Assembly: GCA_963576565.1 (NCBI GenBank)
Contig: OY755039.1
Coordinates: 138,321,369 to 138,385,368, forward strand
Source of the DNA: Aspidapion aeneum
Taxonomy: Eukaryota > Arthropoda > Insecta > Coleoptera > Brentidae
DNA length: 64,000 nucleotides
Reading direction: 5' to 3'
Shown here: piece after piece, positions 9,512-20,189 of the stretch
Numbering within the stretch: the stretch's first letter is position 1
Layout of the letters: every line of letters starts with the position of its first letter
Translations under genes and position numbers: made by a program
Notes under the pieces: model-generated
What the model saw: only the letters and a program-made list of their open reading frames with translations
What the model was told of the DNA's origin: nothing
Database searches by the model: none

Positions 9512-10461
9512 AGTGGAAAGTTAGAAGGGAGTTTTGGAGGTTGTGGAATTGTTAATCATAACATAAACATTTCATGTAAAAAAAGCGAAAATATTATTCC
9601 GTAAAAAGAATTCAGATAAAGGTAAAGTCAAGCTCTCCAATACAAATTTTAAAATGAAACGTTCTTAATAGTTTTGAAATGTTTTATTTAAACTTCTTTA
9701 TGTTCATTACTGTGCCTAAGAGTCATTTGCAGCCGTAATAGCCAAGTTTAGAAAAACTTTTCCAAACTATTAAGAATCTTTCCTTTTAAAATTTGTATTA
9801 GAGAACTTGGCCTTACTTTTATCTTAATTCTTTTTACAGAATATCATTTTCGCGTACTTGGCTTTTTTAACATGAAATGTTTTTGTTATGATTTCATTCC
9901 TTTTTTAAAAGATTTGGATAATATTTAAGTTTTGAAGTAGTAACTTTATAGCTCCTATCAGCCTTCCAAAGCTCAGCAGGAAGTAAATAAAAATGTTGAT
10001 GTTTTTAAAGTTTTTTCTATAGTTTTATCACTGTTCCTCAAAAATCACTCTGCCAAAGCTCAGCTCTCTAGCGTTTCTAGAAGTGGGACATAACTTTACA
10101 TGTATAGGGGAGGTTCGTTCAGTCTGCCAAATTTCAGCTTTGTAGCATGTCTGGAAGTACAGTAGAATTTTGATGATCTATACATGAGTGAGAGACTGAG
10201 TGGCAATTTCGACGTTTTTTGAAATTGCGTAACTACTTTACTGCTTTATGGAAGTCCATGAAACTTGGAGGGGTTGTTAACCCTATGAAGATCTACAACT
10301 GTGCAAAGTTTGAGTTTTGTAGCTTATTCCGAAGTATATTTTTAGATAGGTCAAATATGGGCTGAAATGTTTCAAGAAAAGATGATACAGCAGTTTCCGC
10401 CGATAACTCAGATAATTGCATTTTTTACTACTTCTACTTGTTTTTGGGCGTGAGACCTGAG
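9512..10461 (+). mobile_element. Family C element, copy C1
   Basis: An inverted pair of arms (about 9545-9690 and 9760-9905) sharing CAAGCTCTCCAATACAAATT and its reverse-strand match is followed by about two units of a 141-bp tandem repeat (CCAAAGCTCAGCTCTCTAGC, then a GGAAGT block). A distinct tail with GTCCATGAAACTTGGAGGGG follows, ending near GATGATACAGCAGTTT. The usual GCACTGCCGT end is missing. Non-coding. Confidence 0.7.
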
Positions 10462-11212
10462 AAATACTCTGCCAATATATGGGCCCCTAAGCTCACACTA
10501 GGTACTATAGTTATAGTGTACGTGTGAGCTAATATAACTAAAAACTGAAATATATCTTATTCAACTCCAGACTAAATTACCTTTTGTTTGATACCACACA
10601 AGCCATGTTTTGACTTAAACTCAAATTTTTGAAATCTACCCCCACCCTTAAAAAAAACAAAAACTAAAATGTATTTTGTTAAACTCCGGACTCAATTACC
10701 TTTCATTTGATATCAAACACGCCATATTTTCACTTAAACTCTAATTTTTAAAATATACCCCCACCCTTTTTTTTAAATAAATTAAAATTTATTTTGTTTA
10801 ACTGCAGACTCAATTACCTTTCGTTTAATATCACACACGCCATATTTTCACATAAACTCTAATTTTTGAAATCTACCCCCACCCTTTTATTTGGTTTGTG
10901 TTTGGTGGATTTTGTTCATTTTTAAATAGGACCATCTCGAACCAAGACCCAGCCTAGGTACCAAATTTCATTAAAATCGGCCAAGCGGTTTTTGAGTTAT
11001 GCGCGTTGGTCGTTACAGACAGACACACAGACAGACAGACAGACAGACAGACATACAGACAGACAGACAGACGGCGCAACAAAAAAGTTTCAAAATCATC
11101 TGAAACGCAAAGATATATAAAAAATTTTGAAATCGGAGCAACTTTTTTTTTCTCGAAAAAATTAGGATCACCATAGCTCACACTACTATAGTATAGTATA
11201 TGTGTGAGCTAA
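10462..11212 (-). mobile_element. Family A element, copy A6
   Basis: Complete reverse copy bounded by AAATACTCTGCCAATATATG on the left and the GTGTGAGCTAA hairpin on the right. Three internal repeats and a short microsatellite (about 11014-11070). Confidence 0.9.
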
Positions 11213-11473
11213 AACAGACGCCAATATGGAATAAATGCATATGACTCACGATTTAAGATACTCATTTTCAGATAGAATAGTAGGTATCATGTTACAAACG
11301 TTTCGACTTTTTGACATGTTGACAACCCATTGCACACAGGACAGATTGTTTGTAATGTCACTGAAGTCTTATAGTTTATAGTGCAGGTTTTTTTCGTGTC
11401 TGATGTATGTTTGAGTTCTTGCATTTATGTGGCATCTTGTGCGGAGATATTATACAAGGTGTTTTTTTTAAGG
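11213..11473. other. Spacer, nothing recognised
   Basis: No repeat or gene seen. It ends in ATTATACAAGGTGTTTTTTT, which resembles MITE termini of the ACAGGGTGT type, but I could not pair it with a matching end. Confidence 0.4.
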
Positions 11474-12500
11474 TAATCTGAGGGCACGGCAGTGCCCCGC
11501 CAAGGTGGCGTGGAAACTGCTGTACCATCTTTTCTTGAGACATTCCAGCCCACATTTGACCTATCTAAAACTCTACTTCGGAATGAGGTACGATACTCAA
11601 ACTTTGCACAGTCATAGATCTTCATAAAATTAACAACCCCTCCAAGTTTCATGGACTTTCATGAAGTAGTAAAGTAGTTACGAAATTTCAAAAAACATCG
11701 AAGTTGCCACGATGAACTCACTCATGTATAGATCATCAAAACTCTATTGTACTTCCAGACATGCTACAAAGCTGAAATTTGGCAGACTAAGAGAAATTAT
11801 GACCAAACCCTAGGAAAAAATCAAAAAACACCAACATTGTAATTTACTCCCCTCCCCTATACATGTAAAGTTATGTTAAAGTAACAATGCCCACTTCCAG
11901 AAACGCTAGAAAGCCGAGCTTTGGCAGACTAATAGAAAATACGATAAAACTATAGGAAAAAATTAAAAAATCGAAAAATTATAATTTGCTTCCCTCCCCT
12001 ATAAATGTAAAGTTATGTAAAAGTAACATTGCCGACTTCCAGAAACGCTAGAAAGCTGAGCTTTGGAAGGCCGATAGGAACAATGATAAAATTATAGAAA
12101 AAAATTTAAATAACCCAAAATTTGATTTAACTTTCCTCCCCTATAAATGTAAAGTAATGTAAAAATAACATTGCCCTCTTCCAGAAACGCTAGAGAGTTG
12201 AGCTTTGTAAGACCGATAGGAACTATGATAAAAAGAAACGCTAGAGAGCTGAGCTTTAGAAGGCTGATAGGAACTATAATAAAACCATAGAAAAAAATTA
12301 AAAAACCTCAAAATTTTTGGTAACGCATTGCAAAAGTTTTAAACAATAGTTTACGAAATTTTAAAAAAATATTTTTAAACTAGTAAGAACCTTTCATTTT
12401 GAAATTTGTATTGGAGAACTTGGTTTTACATTTATCTCAATTTTTTTTTACGGAATACCATTTTCGCGTACTTGGCTTTTTTTACAAAAAGTGTCCCCCT
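11474..12500 (-). mobile_element. Family C element, copy C2
   Basis: Reverse copy whose right-hand terminus is preserved: ATCTGAGGGCACGGCAGTGC at the left, then the CTCCAAGTTTCATGGACTTT block, four units of about 141 bp (CCAGAAACGCTAGAAAGC starting near 11898, 12039, 12180 and a partial one near 12236), and one inverted arm ending TTTTCGCGTACTTGGC. The other arm is missing. Confidence 0.75.
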
Positions 12501-13338
12501 CGCAAACAAAATCCACGTGTTCAAGGGTTTTTCCAAGAAGGTATGATAAACCCCTGAAAAATCCTTTATTATCACCAATTAATTAGAACAACCCTGTATA
12601 ATGCATTGGCTTTGGGGGATCTTATGGGCGCTTATACCCCTCCTCAGGGACATGGAAAGAGATTATATTAAACTTATATTTTTTCCTACTTTTTATTGTA
12701 TATCATACAAAATGGTAAAAAAATGCTGTATAATAATAATAATGCATTTGTCATCCTCCTTTCCTTGTAACTGCAGATATTTTGAGCGTATTAGCTGCCA
12801 TTTCCAAACTAACTCCTATAAATAAAAAAATAAAATATAAAATATCCTAAATCAAATCTTATCAGTCTTACAAGATCTTGCCTATTAACCCTTTGTAGGG
12901 ACAAAAATTGAAACAGGTGCAGCTGCTTCATTGGTTTTTTCTTCATAAAAATGCAGACCTAATTTTGGAAATCTTCAGCTGGTGCATGTGTGTCGAAAAA
13001 TCTTTAAATGTTTGGGAAAAAAGGCATATGCGTGTTTTGTTGCATCTATTTTGTTGCGGCGACAGGTGAAATACGCATGGTTTTTTTTTGTACATATGAT
13101 TTTATCGGTAAATCTTATTTTTTAAAGGGCGGAAAAGGGTTTTTTTCTTTTTTATTTTAAGATTTTTTTAAACTGCGTTTATTTTGATCACTTAAGAAGT
13201 TATTTTCTTCCATGTTTTTCTCAAAATAATCACTGGTAAATGTACTTCTAAGGGAGATAAGAAATTCTGACCTCCTTAAATTTTACGAGAAGTTAACAGT
13301 TTAGGTTTATTTTGGTCCAATTTGCTTTTTTGTCATTT
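12501..13338. other. Spacer, no gene recognised
   Basis: AT-rich sequence with a few short frames but no domain, repeat pair or conserved end that I can name. TTAGAACAACCCTGTATA near 12583-12600 looks like a MITE terminus without a visible partner. Confidence 0.45.
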
Positions 13339-14282
13339 TTAGCTCACACTACTACTATACTATATTAGTGTGAGCTATGGTGATCCTAATTTTTTCGAGA
13401 AAAAAAAAGTTGCTCCGATTTAAAAAAATTTTGTATATCTTTGCGTTTAAGATGAGTTTGAAACTTTTTTGTCGCGCCGTCTGTCTGTCTCTCTGTATGA
13501 CTGTCTGTAACGACCAACGCGCATAACTCAAAAACCGCTCGCCCAATTTGAATGAAATTTGGTACCTAGGCTGGGTCTTGGGTCGGAATGGTCCCATTTA
13601 AAAGTGAAGATGAAATTAGAGTTTATGTGAAAATATGGCGTGTGTGATACCAAACGAAAGGTAATTGAGTCTGGAGTTAAACAAAATAAATTTTAGGACC
13701 ATTATCAAGTGTAAACTCTCAGTTTACACTTGATAACGGTTAGAGATACTTACTAACCAAAACGTCGTGTTTTAAAATAAATAAAGACAATGGAAGTCCG
13801 AAATTTTATTTCTACACAATCATTGTCTACGAGTTTTAAACAAATAATAAATTTTAGTTCTTTAAAAAAATGGTGGGGGTAAATTTCAAAAATTAGAGTT
13901 TAAGTGAAAATATGTCGTGTGTGATATCAAACGAAAGGTAATTGAGTCTGGAGTTAAACAAAATACATTTTAGTTTAAAAAAAGGGTGGGGGTAGATTTC
14001 AAAAATTAGAGTTTAAGTGAAAATATGTCGTGTGTGATATCAAACGAAAGGTAATTGAGTCTGGAGTTAAACAAAATACATTTTAGTTTAAAAAAAGGGT
14101 GGGGATAGATTTCAAAAATTAGAGTTTAAGTCAAAACATGTCATGTGTGGTATCAAACGAAAGGTAATGGGGTCTGGAGTTAAATAAAATATATTTCAGT
14201 TTTTAGTTATATTAGCTCACACGTACATTATAACTATAGTACCTAGTGTGAGCTTAGGTACCCATATATTGGCAGAGTATTT
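13339..14282 (+). mobile_element. Family A element, copy A7, carrying an insertion
   Basis: Forward copy with a very short microsatellite (about 13480-13508). It is interrupted at 13697-13835 by a Penelope-like fragment. The downstream internal repeats share the private variant ATATGTCGTGTGTG where all other A copies have ATATGGCGTGTGTG, and two of them are nearly identical, which points to local duplication within this copy. Confidence 0.88.
13697..13835. mobile_element. Penelope-like fragment inserted in A7
   Basis: Holds the palindrome AAGTGTAAACT/AGTTTACACTT, then TTGATAACGGTTAG, a loop, CTAACC, AAAACGTCGTG and ACAATGGAAGTCCG, matching 3113-3275. The host sequence TTAAACAAAATAAATTTTAG (13677-13696) recurs as a near-copy at 13836-13857, a target duplication of about 20 bp. 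The layout stem - TTGATAA - stem-loop - AAAAC GTC - stem is a degraded hammerhead-ribozyme layout. No protein. Confidence 0.5.
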
Positions 14283-14465
14283 TTATAATCTGTCGGTTTT
14301 AATTTATGAGATATGACATAAGTATACTTGGTATTTTTATCAAATTTCCAATCATTTAATTTTCTTTGTTTTTTTTTTAATATTATTTATTTTTATATTA
14401 TGTTGTGATTTCTAGTCAACGGCGATTCTGGAACCAAAGTCTGCAGGGGGGGGGAAGCGCAAAGG

Positions 14466-15035
14466 AAATACTCTGCCAATATATGGGCACCTAAGCTCAC
14501 ACTAGGTTCTATAGATGTAGAGTACGGGTGAGCTAATATAACTAAAAACTTAAATATATTTTATTCAACTCCAACCTCAATTACCTATCGTTTGATACCA
14601 CACAAGCCATGTTTTAAGTTAAATTCTAATTTGTTTTGAAATCTACCCCCACCCTTTGTTAAAAAACCTAAAATATATTTTGTTTAACTCCAGACCCAAT
14701 TACTTTTCGTTTGATATCACACACGCCATATTTTCACTTTATCTCTCATTTTTTTAAATCTACCCCCCACCCTTTTTTTTTAACTAAAATGAATTTTGTT
14801 TAACTCCAGACTCAATTACCTTTCGTTTGATATCACACACGCCATAATTTCACATAAACTCCAATTTTTTGAAATCTACCCCCACCCTCTTATTTGGCTT
14901 GTGCTGGGTGGATTTTGTTCATTTTTAAATGGGACCATCTCGACGCAAGATCCAGCCAAGGTACCAAATTTTATTAATATCGGACAAGCGGTTTTTGAGT
15001 TATGCGCGTTGGTCGTTACAGACAGACAGGCAGGC

Positions 15036-15120
<85 letters not shown>

Positions 15121-15131
15121 GGCAGGCAGGC

Positions 15132-15164
<33 letters not shown>

Positions 15165-15183
15165 GGCAGGCAGGCAGGCAGGC

Positions 15184-15268
<85 letters not shown>

Positions 15269-15404
15269 GCGCAACAAAAAAGTTTCAAAATCATCTGAAA
15301 CGCAAAGATATATAAAAATTTTTGAAATTCGAGCAACTTTTTTTTTCTCGAAAAAATTATCACTATAGCTCACACTACTATAGTATAGTAGTAGTGTGAG
15401 CTAA
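14466..15404 (-). mobile_element. Family A element, copy A8 with expanded microsatellite
   Basis: Complete reverse copy and the longest seen, because its microsatellite has expanded to about 250 bp. Ends, hairpins, core and three internal repeats are otherwise standard. The long open frames across it in several phases come from the 4-base repeat, which has no stop codon in any frame, and are not genes. Confidence 0.92.
15017..15269. repeat. (CAGA/CAGG)n microsatellite, i.e. (GTCY)n on the minus strand
   Basis: About 63 tetranucleotide units. Runs of CAGA are broken by blocks of CAGG near 15027, 15119 and 15163. On the element's own strand this is GTCT and GTCC, the GTCY microsatellite described for mini-me/DINE-1 elements. 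Confidence 0.95.
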
Positions 15405-15545
15405 TATTCGCACAGGCAAAAACGCCACACAGAAAAAAGCGCATGCGGGGTAAAACGCACACTAAAAAAGCGCGGAAAGAAAAAAGCACACATAATAAAA
15501 CCGTGTTCAGAGAAATCAAAGAAAAGTTTTGACATTTGCAAAAAT

Positions 15546-15858
15546 CAGTGGCGCACCCAGGAATGTGTCTTGGGGGGGCCCGACAGCTCCGAAGCGCGCC
15601 TTCAAAAAACTTGCGACCAAAAAAAAAAGTCTTCATGTGTGGGGGGGGCCCGACAGCTACAAAGCGCGCCCTCAAAAAACGTGCGACCAAAAAAAAAAAA
15701 AAAAGTAATCATGTCTTTTTGCAACTGCGCCACTGCTTGGGGTTTGGGGGGGCCCGAAGCCTCCTGGTGTCAAATTTTAAGGTATTTTTCATGTTTTATC
15801 ATCAAATATGTAGAAAATATATTAAAAAATCTAAGGCCCCCCCCCTGGGTGCGCCCAT
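15546..15858. mobile_element. Family D hAT-like MITE, copy D1 with target duplication
   Basis: Left end CAGTGGCGCACCCAGG and right end CCTGGGTGCGCCCAT are inverted matches. Direct repeats GCAAAAAT flank it (15538-15545 and 15859-15866), the 8-bp duplication of hAT elements. Inside, a unit of about 72 bp (GGGGGCCCGACAGCT...CTTGCGACC plus an A-run) is tandemly duplicated at about 15574 and 15645. The open frames across it are not conserved proteins. Confidence 0.8.
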
Positions 15859-15866
15859 GCAAAAAT

Positions 15867-16560
15867 CATACTGAAATAAAAGTCTTTAGATTTAGAATAC
15901 TGTTACACGACACCTTGCTTGATCATCTTAATTTTGCTCACAAAAATAGGTTAGTATACAAGGTGTGTAACTTGGCCAACTTTGTCGAAATACATAGCTT
16001 CAAAGTTGACGATTTTTACACTTTTTTTAATAATCACTTTTTTAAAAGTCGAGCAGTAAGTAGAAATAATTTTTTTTTAAAATATGTGGTTATTTTTTTA
16101 TAAAAAATATTTTTTTGATACGAACTTTTATAATGTCATATTAAAGACAATGTTTTTCTTGATATTTTTTATTAATAAAAATAGGTCTCTACCTAGACAA
16201 TAAAATATCATAAAAAAAGTAAGCAAATATATATATTTTTTTAATTATAATTTTTTTATACATTTGAGGAGGTTATTATATTATAATATAATACAGTACA
16301 TTTTTAGATCACAATTAGCTAAGTATTCATTTGACTGTGACAAATTTCCTTTTTTATTGTAAAACCTTTTTTCCCCCACTGCTCTAACTTTAAAAATCAT
16401 ATATTTTAAAAACAGATGAGTGTTGATCGACCCCCATGTTATATAAACTTTTTTATGAGAAATAACCTCCTTTATCACCTGCTGCACTATGGCTCCTAAG
16501 TTATGGGACACCCTGAATATATAGAATTTCAAAAATATTTGAAATTTTTAAAGATATTTG
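15867..16560. other. AT-rich spacer, possible unclassified MITE
   Basis: ACAAGGTGTGTAACTTGG near 15958 and TAAGTTATGGGACACCCTG near 16496-16515 could be the inverted ends of a roughly 560-bp element, but the match is weak and no duplication is evident. The interior is AT-rich without a gene. Confidence 0.3.
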
Positions 16561-16887
16561 AAAATATTGGAATTTTTACCTTCCTAGCCCGCGTAGCAAT
16601 GGCTAGCAAAGGTATTACTTTCGAAGAAAAAAATTTTTTGTGTGTATTTTGACCTATCCTAGCAATATCGTCGTGATGTCTGTCTGTGTGTGTTAGTGTG
16701 TGTATGTGTGTGTATCTTATTTCTGTGCGTAACACAATGGCTCCTAAACTGCTGAACCGATTTTCATAAAATTTTCAGGTAAAATAGTGTTCGGCACTAT
16801 AAAGAGCTGATTAGATTTTGGTCAAAATTCATTGATGCTAATGAAGTTTTTTGACAATTGAAACATTTAAAAATGCTAACTTTTTAA

Positions 16888-18889
16888 GGGGACAAACTTC
16901 GACCGAAAACTTACCATTTGACAACACTGATATCGCATTTTTTGGCCAAATCTTTGTTCTAATAGAAATAGAAAACGAGAAAGCGGAACGCGTCGAAATT
17001 TTGAGGGGTAGTCTTTTAAAGCATTTTTAACAAACGTATCTTAGCAGTTTTTTGCAAAATCATTTTATTTAAAAAATAAAAAAAAAAGTTATGGCTAAAA
17101 CACAACAAATATTTCAAAACAATGTTTGGCATTTCAGTAGCCTAGTTGTGTTATAGAAAACTGTAGTGAAATTGTTTCGATTTTTGTATTTTTTGGAAAT
17201 GTACAAAAGAAAATCAAAAATCTAACAAGATACGTTTGAAGATTTTAAAAAAATCTTGCACATGAACAGAAATAATGTTTCAACTAGTTTTTTATAGAAG
17301 AGATCTATTAGGATTTACAAAGGCGTGCTCAATTTTATATTTGCTGCAGGACACCAAATCAGACAAGAGCCATCAACCTTCTGACTGCAGCGCCATCCCC
17401 ATATACCGGGGGCAAGTCAATTCGATTGGGAAAATTTAACTATAGTTCATTCCATAATTTTTGAGATAACTTTTTGATAGTAATCAGCTGTTACCATAAC
17501 AAATAGCATAGGCCAGCGAAAAAAAATTGTCAAAAGATATACCAAAAATAATGGTATGGACTTTAAGATCACGTGACCCGGATTTTCACATTATTTTCAA
17601 ATATTTTGAATAAATAAAATGTCGTTTAATATAAGTTAAATGATTATAAGAAGGTATTTAAAGACATACAATTTTTTCTATTTACAAAACGTTTTTTAAG
17701 GGCTGGCCATAGCGTAACAAACAAAATCACGGGATTACGAACCAATTTATAAGATAGTTTTTGATAATTAGTATATTGCTCAGTTAACAGAAGCTTGTGC
17801 TTAACTTCGCTGAAAATAAAGCCCTTTTCATTTATTTATTTATTTATTACATAGCAAGAGAAGAAAGTGACAAATTTCACACGAGCGTGAGAAAGTTACT
17901 TTCTGTCGAGTTATGGAGCTATTTTTCCCACGGACACTGTTGAACTATACTAATTTTTGTAAAAATTGGTGTTTAATTTTGCGTAAATCAAATGAAACTG
18001 CTTTTCCGCACATGTGTGGGAAAGTAGTTTGTAACTCATGTGCGAAAAAGTATTGTGACAGTTAAACACTTTCCATACATGTGCCGAAGTACTGAAAGTA
18101 CTTGTCACACATGTGCGAAAAAATGTCTGCACACGGATGAAATTTAATGTTTTCTGAGGATGCAAATCGTGTAAAATCCAACATTTTCAGATGAGGTCGC
18201 AGGAAATAGTAATTTACCTAACCAGTGCGGAAGACGCACTAAACACATTCGTTAAGTATGTAGGTACAATATTTTTTCTACGAGGTTGTGGAAACAAAAG
18301 TAAAGTACTACAATAAAAACAACTCATTTATTATATTTAATTTACAATGATTGCCGAAAACTTTACTTCGTATCCTGTGCAGCATCTGTGGATCAGGAGA
18401 TTTTCGTTTTCATCTTCTGGATGAATGATATCGGAAGGGCTTTAAATATATTTTGCTCTAGATGTATTTGGAGGCAGGCTCATAGGAACATTATGTGTTC
18501 CATCCTATTGTGGCTAAGTCTTCTTCGGGATTATCAGTATTTTCTATCACAGTAAATAAACACTTTTTTTCTATTTTTATTTATAAGATGAAATGTCATC
18601 CCCTGGTTTTTGAAAAAAAAATAGGCTTTGTTATTTACTCTATTCTTTTATTTTTTCTGTTGCTATTGGAAAACTAGCCGCCCACGTGTTTTTGGGCAAA
18701 AATTAACGTCAGTGTCAAACTCAAAATGTCTTGTTTTTGTCATCCCTAAAATTTTAGTAAGGCCCACAATTTAGAAACCGAATAGGTGTCCCTAGGACTC
18801 TAATATGTAGTGCCACCTATTGACTGCTATTTAAATATTTTGCCTTGTTGTCATTTGCGTAAAAAATTAGCTGAATCGAATTTGTCGCC
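16888..18889. mobile_element. TTAA-flanked DNA transposon remnant (piggyBac-like by target site)
   Basis: A 2002-bp insertion in B3. TTAA is duplicated on both sides (16884-16887 and 18890-18893). Terminal inverted repeats are GGGGACAAACTTCGAC on the left and, read inward from the right, GGCGACAAATTCGATT, agreeing at 13 of 16 places. TTAA duplication is the hallmark of piggyBac and also of Kolobok elements. No full transposase is present; a broken coding stretch lies near its right side. The element is probably an internally rearranged derivative. Confidence 0.75.
18325..18565 (-). pseudogene. Broken coding remnant in the TTAA element
   Basis: The minus strand reads as coding sequence with few disruptions. 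One segment (about 18565-18495) includes ENTDNPEEDLATIGWNT. After a frameshift it continues with NVPMSLPPNTSRAKYI, an in-frame TAA, then SPSDIIHPEDENENLLIHRC and on to a stop near 18347, followed by AATAAA. The acidic, proline-rich composition and the polyadenylation signal suggest the C-terminus of a protein, perhaps of the element's own transposase. I do not recognise the family. Confidence 0.4.
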
Positions 18890-19105
18890 TTAACGGAGCA
18901 TCGTATCAATAATGCGGTCTTCAAAATATAGTAGACTACATTTTGCTAAATAATTTGTGTTATAACCAAAAACTTCGTAAGTGCTTTAGTTTGTGAGATA
19001 TTTACAAAAAACTATTTCAAGGCTGATATATCATGGCTTCACTTGAAGTGTGCTAATAGGCTAGCTAGGAAGGTATCAGATCCGTCATGGATCCATTTAT
19101 TTTTA

Positions 19106-20185
19106 TTGAAATTCATAAAAAATTATCAAAATATTTAAAACTTCAAGAATTTTTTTATTTAGGGTCAATTTAATATTTTTGAAAATTTTTGGAAATTTTC
19201 GTAACTATAAATAAATTTTGTTTAAACCCTCTTATGATTCGCGTCTAGGTTGATAATTTGCCTTAAGGTCGTAGGTAATATTTACACCGGCACATAAAAT
19301 AAAAAAGTGATCTGTATGTTTGATCAAACCTACTTATCCGGGATCTTTATAACATAAAAATATAGCAATTTTTTGCGCAGACACAAAAAAATGCAAAAAT
19401 CGCAAAAATTGCTATTTAAAAAACATAGAAAATTTTTTGAATGTCAACGTTGCTTTATAAAGTAGCTCTCCGAAGTAAATTTATTTGTTGGCTTTGGAAA
19501 TGTACCATTTTTGCAACGTCACCGTGTAATAATGCAATACTTTAATTTTTTGCAATTTATTCTAAATTTTGGGGGTCTATGCGCAAAATAAACCTTGTAT
19601 TTGGATTCGGTGCATCGAGATGTGGAGATCACTTTTTTTTGTTTAATTTTCCGGGATTATTATTGTTTCAGTTAAGTTTTTTCCGTGTGTAGTTTTTTCT
19701 ACACGTAATTTCTTCCTTAAGTGCTTTTTTTCCTGTGCGCTTACTGATAAAGCAAATCAACAAAATATAATTATTTTCAGCCTTTAACTTATCTGTAGTA
19801 GCTAGCCGCCTTTATACTTTACCAATTTTTTAGGGTTTTAAGGGGGTAATTCGAGAACCGCCAATGTTTCAAATTGTAAAAGTCTTTTTTTGGCCAAAAT
19901 ATTGATCCCTCAGACCATAGTGCCTCGGTTTTTTTAACTATTATTATTTGGACTTGAGTAGCGTGAGGTAAAGTCAATTTTTTTCTCTCCCCTCGAAGTG
20001 CCCAATTTGGATCATCTTATAACCATAACTGCGTATTCAAAAATCGGTTTTAATGCAAATCAAGATCAATTTTTTAACGAAAAAAAATTGATATGCAAAA
20101 CAGAGTCCATTCATTTTAGACACAATGTCCCATTCGCGAAGGGACCAGCTGCCACCAAGCAACAATCAGTGGCGTATTATTTAGG
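19106..20185. other. Spacer, no gene recognised
   Basis: Mostly A/T-rich unique-looking sequence. 19990-20010 (CTCGAAGTGCCCAATTTGG) echoes the terminal motif of element E, but no second end was found. Confidence 0.45.
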
Positions 20186-20189
20186 GGGA

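Larger units (their letters stand above)
16572..19105 (-). mobile_element. Family B element, copy B3, split by a 2-kb insertion
   Basis: The two halves (16572-16887 and 18890-19105) join to give a normal B element on the minus strand. The first has TTTACCTTCCTAGCC through GTAAAATAGTGTTCGGCACT to GCTAACTTTTTAA. The second continues with CGGAGCATCG and ends GCTAGCTAGGAAGGTATCAG, ATCCGTCATGGATCC. The break falls inside the normal block CTAACTTTTTAACGGAGC. Confidence 0.85.

Noticed and set aside
14796..15373. Long open frames (up to 190 codons) on both strands rich in TDRQ or CLSV repeats
   Set aside because: A 4-base microsatellite without stop codons is open in every frame. The frames run over non-coding family A sequence, and the same happens in every A copy.
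15536..16103. Frames of 112 and 177 codons across family D1 and the following spacer
   Set aside because: They cross a target duplication and the edge of a mobile element, use low-complexity A and G runs, and match nothing.
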